The notes beneath the pieces are model-generated. The model worked only from the letters and a program-made list of their open reading frames with translations, ran no database searches and was not told where the DNA came from. Both the position numbers and the translations under genes were made by a program. This document shows, piece after piece, positions 33,220 to 45,095 of a DNA stretch of 64,000 nucleotides (position 1 is its first letter; every line of letters begins with the position of its first letter). This DNA comes from Gonocerus acuteangulatus (Eukaryota; Arthropoda; Insecta; Hemiptera; Coreidae): contig OX328130.1 in assembly GCA_946811695.1 (NCBI GenBank), positions 76,921,599 through 76,985,598 of the forward strand. The letters run 5' to 3'.

Positions 33220-35661
33220 CTGTTCGCTCATTTCTGGCTTCCCTGATGGTCCGATTTTGATGAAATTTGGTACAAAAATCTGTCGTCCAATTTGAAAGGT
33301 CAAGTTCGTTAACCAGCAAAATCCGCCCACTGGAAGATGGCGTTTGGGGCGAAATTCGCGCAAAAAAATCGTAACGCTTACGTTTTTGAGTTAATAAGCT
33401 TGTAAGTACTCTTTTTATAGGCTTCTTGGGTTAGGAAAACGAATGGAACCATTTTCAAGGCGATATCTTTAACCGTTTTCGAGAAAACTGAAAAAATAAT
33501 TTTTGAATGCCGTTTTTGGTTTGGGTACTTAGAATCATGGGATTCAGTTGAAACATTTACTGCATGTTCTACTTTCATTAAAACTAATATGTTGAAATTT
33601 TGGTTGCGTTTGGAGTTAAGGAAGGGTTAGAATAAAATATTTTATTAACAGACATAAAAAAGTTTTGGTAACTTTGTATACTTTCCTTAATATGTCGAAA
33701 AAGGTTAAGAATTTGGGAAACGAAAGAATACCATTAGAAAGCTTACTAAATGCTCTACAAAAAAAGGTTCTAATGAAAGTTTTGATTAGGCGATGTAAAT
33801 CGGAGAAATAAGAGCTTAAAACTTTAAAGTAATTGATTTCGCTTATTCGAACTGTTCTTTTTGTCTTTGATTTTGATACTTAAAATTATGGGATTCAGTT
33901 GAAACATTTTCTGCATGTTTGAATTTCATCAACACTAATATGTTAAAATTTTGGTAACGTTTGGAGCTAAGGAAGGATTAGAATAAAATATTTTATTAAA
34001 AGACATGAAATGTTTTGGGAACTTCGTATACATTCCCTAATATCTCGAAGACGGTTAGGAATATTGGTAAACGGAGGGTTACCATGCGAAAGCTTACTAA
34101 ATTTTCTACAAAAAAGATTCTGAAACAATTTTTGATTAGGCTATGTCAATCGGAGAAATAAGTGCTTAAACTTTGAAGTAATTGATTTCGTTTATTCGAA
34201 CGGTTCTTTTTGTTTGTTTTTATTCCTTGTTATTTGTTAATTGCTTAAAGTTGGATAATGTATTTGACAATAAAACAGATTAATTAAAATAAGAAAAACA
34301 ATTCATTGTTAAAAATATATCAGGCTGTACCGTAAGAAATGTCAGTTTTGGATTTGTCGATTTCCTTCAAATGTCTTGAAACTTTCGTTTTTCGAAAAAA
34401 TTGGAAAAATATTTTTTGAATACCGTTTTTGGTTTGGGTACTTAGAATCATGGGATTCAGTTGAAACATTTTCTGCATGTTCTACTTTCATCAAAACTAA
34501 TATGTTGAAATTTTGGTTACTTTTGGAGTTAAGGAAGGGTTAGAATAAAATATTTTATTAACAGACATAAAAAGTTTTAGTAACTTTGTTTACTTTCCTT
34601 AATATCTCGAAAAAGGTTGAAAATCTTGGTAAACGGAAGAATACCATTAGAAAGCTTATTAAATGCTCTAAAAAAAAGATTCTATATGAAAGTTTTGATT
34701 CGGCGATGTCAATCGGAGAAATAAGAGCTTAAAACTTTAAAGTAATTGATTTCGCTTATTCGAACTGTTCTTTTTGTCTGTTTTTTATTCCTTGTTATTT
34801 TTTAATTGCTTATTGTTGGATAATGTATTTGAAAATAAAACAGGTTAAGAAAAATAAGAAAAACAATTTAATGTTAGAGATATGGATTTCCAAGATATAT
34901 AGCTTTTCAACTGCCTAGCGTCCTTCCTAGGGAGGGTTCTTTGTCTTTGATTTTGGTACTTAGAATTATGGGAATGGCGTTAGTGACCTTAAGGGTTGAC
35001 ACGCCATTATAATAATTAATTAAAAAAAAAGACTGGTGGAACCAAAATAATAACTGCTTTTATTTTAATCTTTCCAAATTAGACTAGGGATATGAACGGA
35101 ACCGCGCTAAGATGATGCAGTTCCTGCGAGACGGACTTTTTTGGTTTGGGTACTTAGAATCACGGGATTCAGTTGAAACATTATCTGCATGTTCTACTTT
35201 CATTAAAACTAATATGTTAAAAGTTATGTTACGTTTGGAGTTAAGGAAGGGTTAGAATAAAATATTTTATGAACAGACATGAAAAGTTTTGGGAACTTCG
35301 TATACTTCCATTAATATCTCGAACACAGTTGGGAAATCGTGGTAAGTGGATAGAAACTATTTGAAAGCTTACTAAATTCTCTACAAAAATGATTCTAAAA
35401 CTATTTTTGATTAGGTTATGTCAATCGGAGAAATAAGTGTTTAAAACTTCAAATACGTCTGTTTTGTTCTAATGAACGGGTTTTTGTCGTTCTTTTTGTA
35501 ATTTTTGTCTCTTTCCCTTGGTTTTTTATTGCTTTTTATTTTTGTAATTTCTTATGTTAGGAAAATGTATTTGTTGTAAAACAGGATAGGAAAAATGAGA
35601 CCAATATTCTGTTGCTAGAATGAAATGAATAATGAAAATTTTGGGAACTTCGTATACTTTC

Positions 35662-35714
<53 letters not shown>

Positions 35715-38700
35715 CGGCGCATCTACTTCTGGGTCATTAGCGCCGACATCCAGGGTGCAGCGAGGAATTTTCCCAACGAGCCGTGAGATGAGAAAATTCC
35801 TTCTCGTTGGGAAAATCGTGAGGTGGGGATCGAACCCACCATCTCCGGCTTATGAATCCAAGGCGCTAACCATTAGACCACGGGAGACCCCACTTTCATT
35901 AATATCTCGAAAACGGTTGAAAATCTTGGGAAGGGAAAGGTTACCATTCGAAAGCTTACTAAATGGTCTACAAAAAAGGTTCTAAAGAAAGTTTTGAATA
36001 AGCGATGTCAATCGGAGAAATAAGTGCTTAAACTTTGAAGTAATTGATTTCGTTTATTCGGACGGTTCTTTTTGTCTGTTTTTATTCCTATTTTTTTATT
36101 GCTTATAGTTGGATAATGTATTTGACAATAAAATAGATTAATTAAAATAAGAAAAACAATTCATTGTTAAAAATATATCAGGCTGTACCGTAAGAAATGT
36201 CAGTTTTGGATTTGTCGATTTCCTTCAAATGTCTTGAAACTGTCGAGGCTCCTAATCCGAGTTCTTTGGCATATTCCCTAGTGTTTGCAATTGCTTATAG
36301 TAGTCAAATGTATTTGCCAATAAAACAGGATACGTATAATTAGAATATTTTATTTTTGCGGAATCTTGAGGTTCTCAGATCCCGTATGAATATCTATTAG
36401 GCCCCCTTCGCATTTTTTCCTTAATATCTCGAAAAGGGTTAGGAAATCGTGGCAAGTGAAATGTAACAGTTCGAAAGTTTATTTTTTATTTTAATTTTAT
36501 TGATCAACAGGTCTTTGCATATATTTAAAAACTCTGTTGATAAAACCTCTATATCGTTTTTGTTTGATTCAATAACAAGAAATCCTTTTTTCAATGATTT
36601 TATGTTTTTAGGCCAATCTATAATTCATGTGGGTTAATATGTTTTTAAATTGAAGTTTTAAAGCGTCAACAGGAATATTTATATCACCCTTCACAGTTAA
36701 TTTATTAGAATCATGAGTGACCGTTTTTGTGTTACAACTAACAATCTTTTTTTTTTTTTGTTGTAATTCTTGTATTAGGTAAATGTATTTGTGTTGAAAA
36801 CAGGATAGTTAAAATGAAAACCAATTTTCGGTTGTTAGAAATAGATGAGTTAGAAAAATATGAGTACCTTTGCATATATTCCTAGCAACCTGAAAATTTG
36901 CATGAAAGATAGGGACAACATTGTAAGGGAATTGGGAAAAGCCCTTATCAATCCCATGAATAATTTTATTCGAGATAAAAGTTCGCAAAAAAAGGTTTTT
37001 AGGATTTTTCAGCGAAACGTTTAGATTTAAGATAAAAAAAAGTCCAGGAACTGCATCATCTTAGCGCGGTTCCGTTCTTATCCCTAGTCTAATTTGGAAA
37101 GATTAAAATAGAATCAGTTACTATTTTGGTTTCACCAGTCTTGAAAGGTCTTGATTTATGGTCTTACCTGTATGGGTCGGCAAACCCATAAGTCCGCCAG
37201 AAAGGCCTCCGCTCAGAGGCATTTGGAAAGCCTTGGGGTCTCTCTCTTTGAACGCTACATTTTTAACAGTAAATTGATCTTCTTATTTTTCTTAATCTGT
37301 TTTATTGTCAAATACATTATCCGACTATAAGCAATTAAAAAATAACAAGGAATAAAACAGACAAAAAGAACCGTTCGAATAAACGAAATCAATTACTTTA
37401 AAGTTTTAAGCTCTTATTTCTCCGATTGACATCGCCTACTTAAAACTTTCTTCAGAACCTTTTCTGTAGAGTATTTAGTAAGCTTTCTAATGGTAATCTT
37501 CCGTTTACCAAGATTCTCAACCTTTTTCGAGATATTAAGGAAAGTATACAAAGTTACCAAACCTTTTTATGTCTGTTAATAAAATATTTTATTCTGACCC
37601 TTCCTTAACTCCAAACGTAACAAAACTTTCAACATATTAGTTTTAATGAAATTCGAACATGCAGAAAATGTTTCAACTGAATCCCATGATTCTAAGTACC
37701 CAAACCAAAAACGGTATTCAAAAAATACCCTATGGGGGAGGGAGGAACCGCGCTAAAACGGTATTCAAAAACTATTTTTCCTATTTTCTCAAAAACGGTT
37801 AAAACTATCGCCTTGAAAATGGTTTATTCGTTTTCATAGCCCAAGAAACCTATAAAACGAGTACTTACAAGCTTACTCAAAAACGTAAGCGTTACGATTT
37901 TTTTGCGCGAATTTCGCCCCAAACGCCATCTTCCAGTGGGCGGATTCTGCTGGTTAACGAACTTGACCTTTCAAATTAGACGAAAGATTTTTGTACCAAA
38001 TTTCATCAAAATCGGACCATTACTCTCTTAACGTCATTTTCGGTCTCTAGAGGTTCTGAAACGCAAAATTCTCATGTCTGCACTTCCGGATTCTTTCAAG
38101 AGATCAACCTTATAAGCGGGGTTCCTCCCTATGAAGGGAGGGAGGAACCGAGCTAATAGTTCAGACAAAAGAGGTATTTGCCATTTACGCCAGCAGTCCT
38201 TGAATGAACAGACATCCCTGCATCTTTGGCCTGGCATGAACCCTCACTAGGAAGGAGATGTGGAGTTGAGGAGGAAACACCTCATCGTGATATCTGCTAC
38301 TGGCAAAGAGAAGATTTTGGCACAACAGATTCATGGAAATAACAGAAACTGGGGCTGTCCCTGGATCCACGGATTCAAAGATACTGTTCTGTTATAAATA
38401 GCACAATGATTTACCAGAAGGGGGGGGGCTTTAGCAGGGGTACTATAGTCTTTCATGACAAGCTACTATTCCCTGAGAGGACCCTGATTATTAATCGAAA
38501 AGAATTATGTATTTTTTTTATATTTTATACAAATATATTAATAATATTTACCTTCATTATGTCGTATACAATTGTTTTCATCAGTTCCATCTCCGCAGTC
38601 ATCGACTCCATCACAAATCTTGTCCTCACTAATACAGTTGAGGTTTCTACATCTCTTCCCCGAACATGGTGTGGTGCATCCAGATATTTCATCGCTCTTA

Positions 38701-39371
38701 TCGTTGCAGTCATATTGATTATCACAAGCATAGGAGAATACAATACATTGCCCATCGGAGCATCTGAATCCTCCATCAGGGCACTCCGTCGACATGAGGT
38801 TCCTCTCAGGCTTAGTATTGCCCGGAGCAAACATTCCAGTATTATTTGCTGTTGAAATATTGTGAAGCAGGACAACCGTTTTGGAGCACAATCCATTAAG
38901 GCAGGGTGAATCTGCTTCGACTTCGGGAGCACAGTGAGTCGTGTTGATCAGCTGACACGATATGCGTTTTACTCCTAACAAACTCTGCTCAATGTCGAAA
39001 GATGTCTTCACTTCATTGAACTTGTCCTTGATCTCTCCGATGGTTTCTCTGACAGGCACCTCGAGTAGGCCTAATTCTATTCTGAACTCCTTCTTGAGAT
39101 GATCGAATTCGTTGACTCCTACACATGGGGAAGTGTCAAACAATTGCAGTAGTTGATTAATTTTCTCATGTTCTAAATTTTCCAGAAAAACTGCACTGTC
39201 ATCTTGAATTTCTTGAATAGCACCTTCCACGTTTTGAACGTATTTTCCCAAAGAATCTTTCAAAGCTTGTAAAGTTTGATTTTTTGAGTTAGGAATTTGC
39301 AAAGAAGTACCTAAATCTGAGGCATTTTCTGTAGCATTGTTTACAATTGTCAACGGCAGGCCAAAAGAAAC
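31476..39371 (-). CDS. LDL-receptor class A repeat protein, probably secreted (5' end missing)
   Basis: Two coding exons on the minus strand: 39371-38552 (begins in phase 0 after TTTTACAG) and 31951-31476 (ends at a TAA), joined through a phase-1 intron of 6.6 kb (GAAG|GTAAAT ... TTTCAG|GTAAC). They give 431 residues. The first 170 or so are a helical, Asn-glycosylation-rich region (NNATEN, NKTQ-like and NTT sites, cysteine-poor). Then come three LDLa modules with calcium-cage motifs: CDNQYDCNDKSDE, CDGVDDCGDGTDE and CNGKNDCNDGSDE. A cysteine-rich tail (GCKNCATIGGACLRTPSG, CLRKCPHNFV) and about 80 polar residues follow. LDLa repeats bind ligands in the extracellular space. A signal peptide exon must lie upstream; a frame starting MKLLPKRHWLLLLSLGALN (about 40360-40305), with an in-phase GT after its Ser codon, is a possible but unproven candidate. 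I cannot name the ortholog. Confidence 0.88.
32038..32229. repeat. 32-bp minisatellite, six copies
   Basis: Six head-to-tail copies of a 32-bp unit (TTCTTTGATTAACAACCTTT then GAGAGTAGGAAA), with one to three substitutions among the copies. It lies 87 bp into the intron behind the terminal LDLa exon. Confidence 0.95.
32385..32426. repeat. (TA)n microsatellite
   Basis: TA tract immediately left of the hairpin-bearing repeat at 32430. Confidence 0.9.
32430..32640 (+). repeat. Relative of the 67-bp palindrome arm plus Helentron-like segment
   Basis: CTCCAGCGGTCTTGCTCCTC, then AATATTTCGCCGGATTCCTC, matches the palindrome arm at 16981 with many changes, including a short hairpin GCCGGA/TCCGGC where the palindrome has CGATGGA/TCCATCG. 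A second hairpin (32526-32543 with 32548-32565, one mismatch) follows. Then TTACAAACTTTGCACACTAG and GACCCGGGAAGTGTC parallel the Helentron-like segment at 16691. Confidence 0.6.
33141..33215. repeat. (TA)n microsatellite inside element Z
   Basis: Interrupted TA tract (TACATATATATTTATTTATA in the middle). Confidence 0.9.
34974..35030 (+). repeat. SINE-type 3' tail hairpin in element Z
   Basis: Perfect 7-bp stem ATGGCGT (34974-34980) with ACGCCAT (35001-35007), loop TAGTGACCTTAAGGGTTGAC, then an A run. Copy 2 of Z lacks this stretch, so it is an insertion. Confidence 0.65.
35668..35891 (-). mobile_element. tRNA-derived SINE, family 1, with 12-bp target duplication
   Basis: Minus-strand head GGGGTCTCCCGTGGTCTAAT, B-box GGTTCGATCCCCACC, body CTGCACCCTGGATGTCGGCG, hairpin CGGCGC (35740-35745) with GCGCCG (35715-35720) and a tail of more than 40 A. 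The flanking 12-mer ACTTTCATTAAT occurs at 35656-35667 and 35892-35903. The long uninterrupted tail and perfect duplication indicate a recent insertion. It lies inside repeated sequence of the Z type. Confidence 0.93.
35904..37060. repeat. Family Z-type internal repeat sequence
   Basis: Continues the degenerate unit (AATATCTCGAAAACGGTTGA, TCAATCGGAGAAATAAGTGC) and ends with the Z leader AAAGTCCAGGAACTGCATCA. No gene. Confidence 0.6.
37061..37756. mobile_element. Family Z element, copy 2
   Basis: Starts TTAGCGCGGTTCCGTTCTTA and ends GGAGGAACCGCGCTAA, about 700 bp. It holds one internal unit in the opposite orientation to copy 1. The leader before it (CAGGAACTGCATCATC) resembles the Y leader (CAGGAGCTGCATAACTA). 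Confidence 0.75.
37757..38157. repeat. Adjacent Z-type end segment
   Basis: Contains CCAGTGGGCGGATTCTGCTG, TTTCATCAAAATCGGACCAT and a terminal GGAGGAACCGAGCTAA. It reads like the outer part of a second Z element fused to copy 2. Confidence 0.55.
38158..38551. other. LDLa intron, no further feature
   Basis: Unique-looking intron sequence up to the donor of the upstream exon. The short frames have no recognisable content. Confidence 0.5.
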
Positions 39372-39757
39372 CTGTAAAAGAAATATCAGATCATTTCTAA
39401 AAGTTTTACATTACTGGATATTTATAAATGCAATCATTTCATTAATTAAAAAATGTGCTGAAGAATTCATTTATTAATTTTTTTTTAGTTTATGAACCAT
39501 CAAATTGAAAATATATGTGTTCTATATCCAGAAAGGTCCTAGACATTTTGAAAATAAGGTTTCATCTTAATTCTCTAAGCTTATAATGAATGCAAAGGAT
39601 AATTTTGTTTATATACTCTTAATCCTCAAAGTTACACTGCATCAACATTCTTAGTTTGTCTTTATGGAGAGTCAGTATATTTAGTTTCTGCCAATCGAAC
39701 ATGATATACGGTAAAGCCCATTTATGAAATAGTATGCTTCACTATTTTAAAAACGGC

Positions 39758-39885
39758 TATCACGCAGGAGCTGCATAGCTAAGCACTTTCCTAAGAAGAT
39801 GGGCTGTGTATACTGTATTCCTGAATAATTTGATTAAAATAACCTGTGTAAATAAAATGAAATTGCATAGTTTTGCTCTTTTATA
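39758..39885 (+). mobile_element. Family Y, 5' end fragment
   Basis: CACGCAGGAGCTGCATAGCT, AAGCACTTTCCTAAG and AAATAAAATGAAATTGCATA match the first 130 bp of Y with about 20% change. It is cut by the SINE that follows. Confidence 0.7.
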
Positions 39886-39892
39886 TTTATAA

Positions 39893-40110
39893 GGAGGCCC
39901 GATGGCCATGAGCATTAAGGCTTGAACACTTAACACTCAGTGCCAAAGGGTCATGGGTTTGATTCCCACTAGAGGTGGTAGCTTTTTTTTAGAAAAAAGA
40001 AAAGGCATCAGCCCTATCCTGGCTAGAAAAGGGTGGTAACCTATAGTATAGATAACCCATCCTAAAATTCGTATTTAATAATAAATGGACGTTAAAATTT
40101 AATTTAATTA
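39893..40110 (+). mobile_element. tRNA-derived SINE, family 2
   Basis: Head GGAGGCCCGATGGCCATGAG, B-box GGGTTTGATTCCCAC, body GGCATCAGCCCTATCCTGGC and GGGTGGTAACCTATAG, tail AATAATAAATGGACGTTAAA. Full length. Confidence 0.85.
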
Positions 40111-40411
40111 TATTTGCAATAAACGGCTGACTCAATTATTATTTATTTAAATTAATCTTTTTCTGAAATGTTGTATATGTTAGGTTCCTACTACTACTTT
40201 AATGTACAAAAACTTCATATGTTTGTTCATTGATCTTGATGAATAATAAAAACATCCACATATAAAAAGAGAACATCTTGAGGAACCTAATACAGAGCCC
40301 CTGTTCAAAGCCCCAAGTGATAGAAGCAACAACCAATGCCGTTTTGGCAACAATTTCATTTCAACATAATACAGAGCAGTATTGAGCATATTCATAATCA
40401 TAATTATTATT

Positions 40412-40586
40412 TTATTTTTAACGGCGCATCAACATTTAGGCCATTAGTGCCAACATCCAGGGTGCAGCAAGGAATTTTCCCAACGAGCTGTGAGGTGAGA
40501 AAATCTCTGCCACCGGTGGGAATCGAACCCACAATCTCCTGCTCATGAATCTAAAGTGTTAGCCACTAGACCACGGGGAGACCCCG
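40412..40586 (-). mobile_element. tRNA-derived SINE, family 1
   Basis: Minus-strand head GGGGTCTCCCCGTGGTCTAG, B-box GGTTCGATTCCCACC, body CTGCACCCTGGATGTTGGCA, hairpin and A-rich tail. Target duplication TAATTATTATT at 40401-40411 and 40587-40597. The tail stem has one mismatch here (GGCAC against GCGCC). Confidence 0.9.
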
Positions 40587-40689
40587 TAATTATTATTATG
40601 ATTATAATCACAGGTTTTCGTGATGTGATTATGATTATGATTATAATCTCAGACCCTGGAGATATGATTATGTAGGACTTACCTAAGTT

Positions 40690-41722
40690 ATATATGTGTG
40701 TCTGTTAAAACGATACACACAAGAGTTTTTGTTTTTTTGTTTGTGTTAGATAAATAATCAAGCAATAGTTAGGTCAAATTAATAATTATGTTTGTTATTT
40801 GTAACACTGTTTGTCCTAAGTGTGAGAGCTTGCTTGGCGAGCTCTATCTGTTATGTCGATGCCCACGTTGTATGAACATGTCCGCTCAGTATAATAAATG
40901 TGTCTATCCAAAACTGTCTTTATCTAAGTAATCCGGGTGCAGACATTATTTCTAACAGATCGAACAAGTTCCTTAACCTGCAAAGTCAGTCCATCTGGAG
41001 GGAGGGTTTACTCCGGAGCCAAAGTAGTTATTTACCAATAGCAGCTGTCATTTTTGTTGTATTGTAACGAAACTCGGCATACATAGTGGTAATTTTAATA
41101 GAAAAATGTGTTGCAAAAATAAACTAAATCTTCATAAGGAGGGGGGGGGGAGTTTATTCCGGACCCAAATTACTAATTTGCTCATACTGGTCATAATTTT
41201 TTCAGTATTGGAACAAAACACTGTATATATCATGGGTATCTAATGAGAAAGAAGTCTTGTAAAAATGAATTAAATTAGTCTATCAGAAGAGGGGGGGGGG
41301 GGGAGTTACTTCGTACTAAGTTTCGATAGAATTCACCCGCCAATGTTATGACTTTATATGGGTTGTTTTCTTCTGCCTTCTACCACTAGGGTCGCTGTAT
41401 CCCCTACCCGCGTTATTACTTTTAGAAGTTCTCTTTTTTCATGAGGACACTTTTATTATTCAACGAGAGCAATAGACAAAAATGTGAAGTTTTTGTATAT
41501 TTAATAAGTAGTGTAGTTCCACGCTTACACAAAACTCTGGAACTGGAAGGAAACTAATTACAAAATTAATAATTGAAACAATTGCTCAATACAAATGTAA
41601 AAGAGAAGAACTATACATGTTTTTATTTTATTTATATAGTTTATTTTAAACAAATTATTCAGGAATGCATTCTACAGTACCCAAATTCTGAGGAAAGTGC
41701 TTAGTTATCCAACTCCTAAGCA
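40690..41722 (-). mobile_element. Family Y, old diverged copy
   Basis: Ends AATTCTGAGGAAAGTGCTTA near 41700 (the Y 5' end on the minus strand). G-rich equivalents of the C-rich units are at 41140, 41285 and 41000, and GTCTGTTAAAACGATA stands at 40700. The terminal GGAGGAAAGTGCTAA end is missing. Divergence is far higher than among copies 1-4. Confidence 0.7.
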
Positions 41723-42700
41723 TATATTTATTTATTTTTATTTTTTATTTTTATTTATTAGGAGATACAATCCACTTATATAATTATCGTAGACTGTATA
41801 AAAGACACATACATGGTCAACTTAACAATTGGGCGTCTCCTTCACCCTCGTTATTTGGGCTTGAAAACATCAAGCCCAGTTGCTGTGAGACCTAGATCAA
41901 TAATACGTACACATTACTTTTATCAGTACCTCATGAAAAAAAAAAAAAAAAACTAACAGGAACAAAAATACATAACTATATAAATAAATACCAATAAATT
42001 AAAATTAAATAGAAATAGATAAATAAACATAAGAAGTCAGTGTACACTACAAAATTTAAATTAATAATTATAAATAGAAACAAAATAACCTCCATCGACT
42101 GAAGATGATGCAGGAGCCCTTTAATACCCGCAAGGCCTTTAATTATTTTATTAATGTGGACCAGGGATTTTTCTCATCTAATTGCCCTGTTTTTGTATTT
42201 AAAAAAAAAGAAGAAATTAATGTGTACATGAAAGGGGAAAATCTGGTGGCCAGGAGCATAGGACTGACCACACTATCCTAGAGTGTTGTTTCGTCAAAAT
42301 TCAGATTCCTCTACAGTATCTGCCCCTTTAGGCCATGGTAACTTGTGTATGGGAGTGATTACATAATATAATCATCATTATTATTAGTATCATTATTATT
42401 ATTATTATTATCTGTCTAACATTATTTATACAGGTAATCTGAAAAGCAGATATATCTATCTTTGAGAATAACATTACACCAATTTATTTCAAGCATTAAC
42501 TAAATCTGAACATAAACAGTACAGACACAAACTAAACTGTTTGCTATGAACAAATTGCAGCATTAAATACATTTTAATTGGTGAATTACTGTGTAGCGAA
42601 AAACAATAACAATAATAACGAGCAATGTAGTAATAATGTGCAATATTATAGTATATAGATAATGATAAGGAATAATGTAATAATTATAATGTGTAATATA
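41723..42700. other. Intergenic, no gene seen
   Basis: A stretch at 41750-41945 (AT-rich (AATAAA)n-like edge, GGGCTTGAAAACATCAAGCC hairpin at 41858-41878, poly-A at 41938) could be a retroelement 3' UTR on the minus strand, but there is no coding part to prove it. Confidence 0.4.
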
Positions 42701-42701
42701 A

Positions 42702-42767
<66 letters not shown>

Positions 42768-42776
42768 TTATATTAC

Positions 42777-42826
<50 letters not shown>

Positions 42827-42835
42827 TTATATTAC

Positions 42836-42882
<47 letters not shown>

Positions 42883-42892
42883 CTTATATTAC

Positions 42893-42948
<56 letters not shown>

Positions 42949-42955
42949 GTATATA
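42702..42955. repeat. (TA)n array with higher-order units
   Basis: Four TA blocks separated by three copies of CTTATATTACATATGTATAT at intervals of about 50-65 bp, showing a higher-order repeat on top of the dinucleotide. Confidence 0.9.
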
Positions 42956-43439
42956 ATAAGGAATAATGTAATAATAATAATATTAATGAATAAAATAATT
43001 ATATAGATATAATAATGTACACTATAAGTCTATAGATAATAATAATGTATAATGGCCGTATAATGTAAATATAAACAATTAATATAGATATAGTGCAATA
43101 ATATACGCATATGTGTGTATGTGTATGAATTCTGTAATCATGCAATCATCATTTATTGTCAAATCATCATATCTCCATTTATTGTTAAATAATCATTTAT
43201 TGTAATCATTGTTATTATCATTTATGTAATCATCATTTATTGTGTAACTAATTTTGTAATCATGTAATCATTATTTATTGTCATAGAGTATATCACTAAA
43301 AACTGCGAAACTTTCAATAAATAAATAAATATTTGTCTGTTGCACTCTAGCTTCTACAACATGCTGGAGTCAAAAGCCGTATCAGCTTGAGAAATGCTCC
43401 TCCCAAGTGTAGAAACCATAATCAGAATATATATATATA

Positions 43440-44040
43440 TATTGTTAAGATAAATTTTTATAAAATGATTGCGCCACGTTGGGTCGCCAATAATTGTTAA
43501 GATTAATTATTTTAATAAAAAGAATGAAAAAATTGTAATTACTTTAATAAGTTTTATTTTATGAATTTGACTTAATCTCAGGGGTTAAAGTTCCGAGTGA
43601 ATGAACGATATAATATTTATTTCCAGACAATCCTGAGATACAAACATCAATATCAAAAATAATACAAATGACAATTAAAGAATTAACAATTACAAAAAAA
43701 AACAACAACTTTTACCTCTAAATCAATCCGCTTCCAACAAAGCCTCAATACACTGCGCTTCAGCAATTTCTTCCTCAAGGCGACGCGCCCTCTTGCCAGG
43801 TCTCGCGCATAGAATGGGTATCCCAAAATTGTGGATTCTGTTGTCTTCTCACTCCGTCTTCTATGACAATCAACAATAGACCGCACTCCGTATTCCTCGG
43901 AGGATAGCTATGGACTCTAGCTCCTCACTTCACGACTGCTGGGAATCAACTGAGCTCTTCTCTCTATGGCTGCTGGGAATCAACTGACGCGTTGCTAGAG
44001 GAAAGCTTGGCATCCTTGTTTCCTAACTTCCGCATTTTGT
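43440..44040 (-). other. Possible solo LTR/PBS remnant
   Basis: On the minus strand, AATCTTAACAATTAT is followed by TGGCGACCCAACGTGGCG, which looks like a tRNA primer-binding site directly after the CA-type end of an LTR. TTTATCTTAACAAT repeats the LTR-like end further on. No gag or pol, and no confirmed second LTR or TG start. This is a weak call. Confidence 0.3.
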
Positions 44041-44279
44041 TGGTTTATATATAAAAGTAATAATTATTTTTTTGTAACTTCAAATAATTAATTTATTGTT
44101 ATCTGAATGTACATTTAATATGGATATATTGTACACCAGTATTGTCCAAAAATATTATTAATTTTGATCGTATATAATACGATGTTAATTGTATATATGG
44201 TTTGTGATTTGCGCGGGCTTATCAAAATATCGATGGTTATTTGAATTTAAAAATATTTTCGAGAATGTAATATATCATT

Positions 44280-44282
<3 letters not shown>

Positions 44283-44341
<59 letters not shown>
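44283..44341. repeat. (TA)n microsatellite
   Basis: Pure TA tract. Confidence 0.95.
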
Positions 44342-44344
<3 letters not shown>

Positions 44345-44820
44345 TTTGGGGGAGGAAAATTCTTCATAGACACCTGGCGAGGAGATAACCAGGTAGTGTC
44401 AGACTCCAACCGACTAAAAACCTCCCTCCCTTATTCTTCGCGATCATGATGGAAACCGCTCATGCAGTTATATTATATATAATATAAGCAGACAAAGAAA
44501 ATATTTATTAATAACTGCTAGTTGATGCACCATTAAAAACGGAAAAAAAAAAATAATAAAAAAATAACTGCTCACCGATAGGAGAGATAAAAGTATTAGA
44601 GGCACCATGTCTGGGGTCGTTGCAGCTATAAGTCTAGACCGAAAATGAAATCTATGGGGAACTTCACAGGAAACTGATACAAGATAACTAATGATAATTT
44701 TTTATCAATTCCGGTTGATAAAGAAAAAAATTTATCCTTCAAGGGAACAACAATTTATAATTAGAAATCCAAGTTCATCATAGAATCTAATATGCTTAAA
44801 ACACTGTTTAATCTATAACA
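44342..44820. other. Intergenic, no gene seen
   Basis: Short frames only. GGGGGAGGAAAATTCTTCAT and CACCTGGCGAGGAGATAACC look like old repeat material that I cannot assign. Confidence 0.4.
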
Positions 44821-44834
44821 ATACTCATAATAAT

Positions 44835-45095
44835 AGAAGAGGTTGTGGTTACGAGGCTGAGAATAGGCCATTCATACTCACTCCCACATGAAGAAAAGAT
44901 AGAAAGAACCATTCTGCAGGTATTGTAATGTGTCATTAACAATAAAACACATATTCACAGAACGGGACTACTTAGGCATACCACATTACTTGCAAAGTTT
45001 ATTGACTCAAGGTAGCCAAAATTTCGAAATTACAATAAAACATTTACTGCCTACAAAAGGAAGAAAAAAAGAGGAACTATAATGTTAGTAAAATC
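44835..45095 (+). pseudogene. LINE pol C-terminal fragment
   Basis: In shifted frames one reads VVTRLRIGHS, then HLLPTKGRKK, with TTRHTYFTERDYLGI-like remains in between. It parallels the segment at 30790-31165 (RIGHTRLTHSYLM...KHIFTEC). Dead fragment. Confidence 0.55.

Larger units (their letters stand above)
33005..35110. mobile_element. Family Z element with internal repeats, copy 1
   Basis: Inverted ends TTAGCGCGGTTCC at 33005 and GGAACCGCGCTAA at 35098-35110. The interior holds two to three degenerate units of several hundred bp with AGAATAAAATATTTTATTAA, TCGAAAAAGGTTAAG and TCAATCGGAGAAATAAG motifs, plus a CCGATTTTGATGAAATTTGG motif and (TA)n at 33141-33215. A SINE-type tail hairpin (34974-35007) is inserted near the right end. 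No transposase. Confidence 0.7.

Noticed and set aside
42662..43006. Ile-Tyr repeat reading frames in many places
   Set aside because: Translation of (TA)n microsatellites; no stop codons occur in such tracts in two frames.
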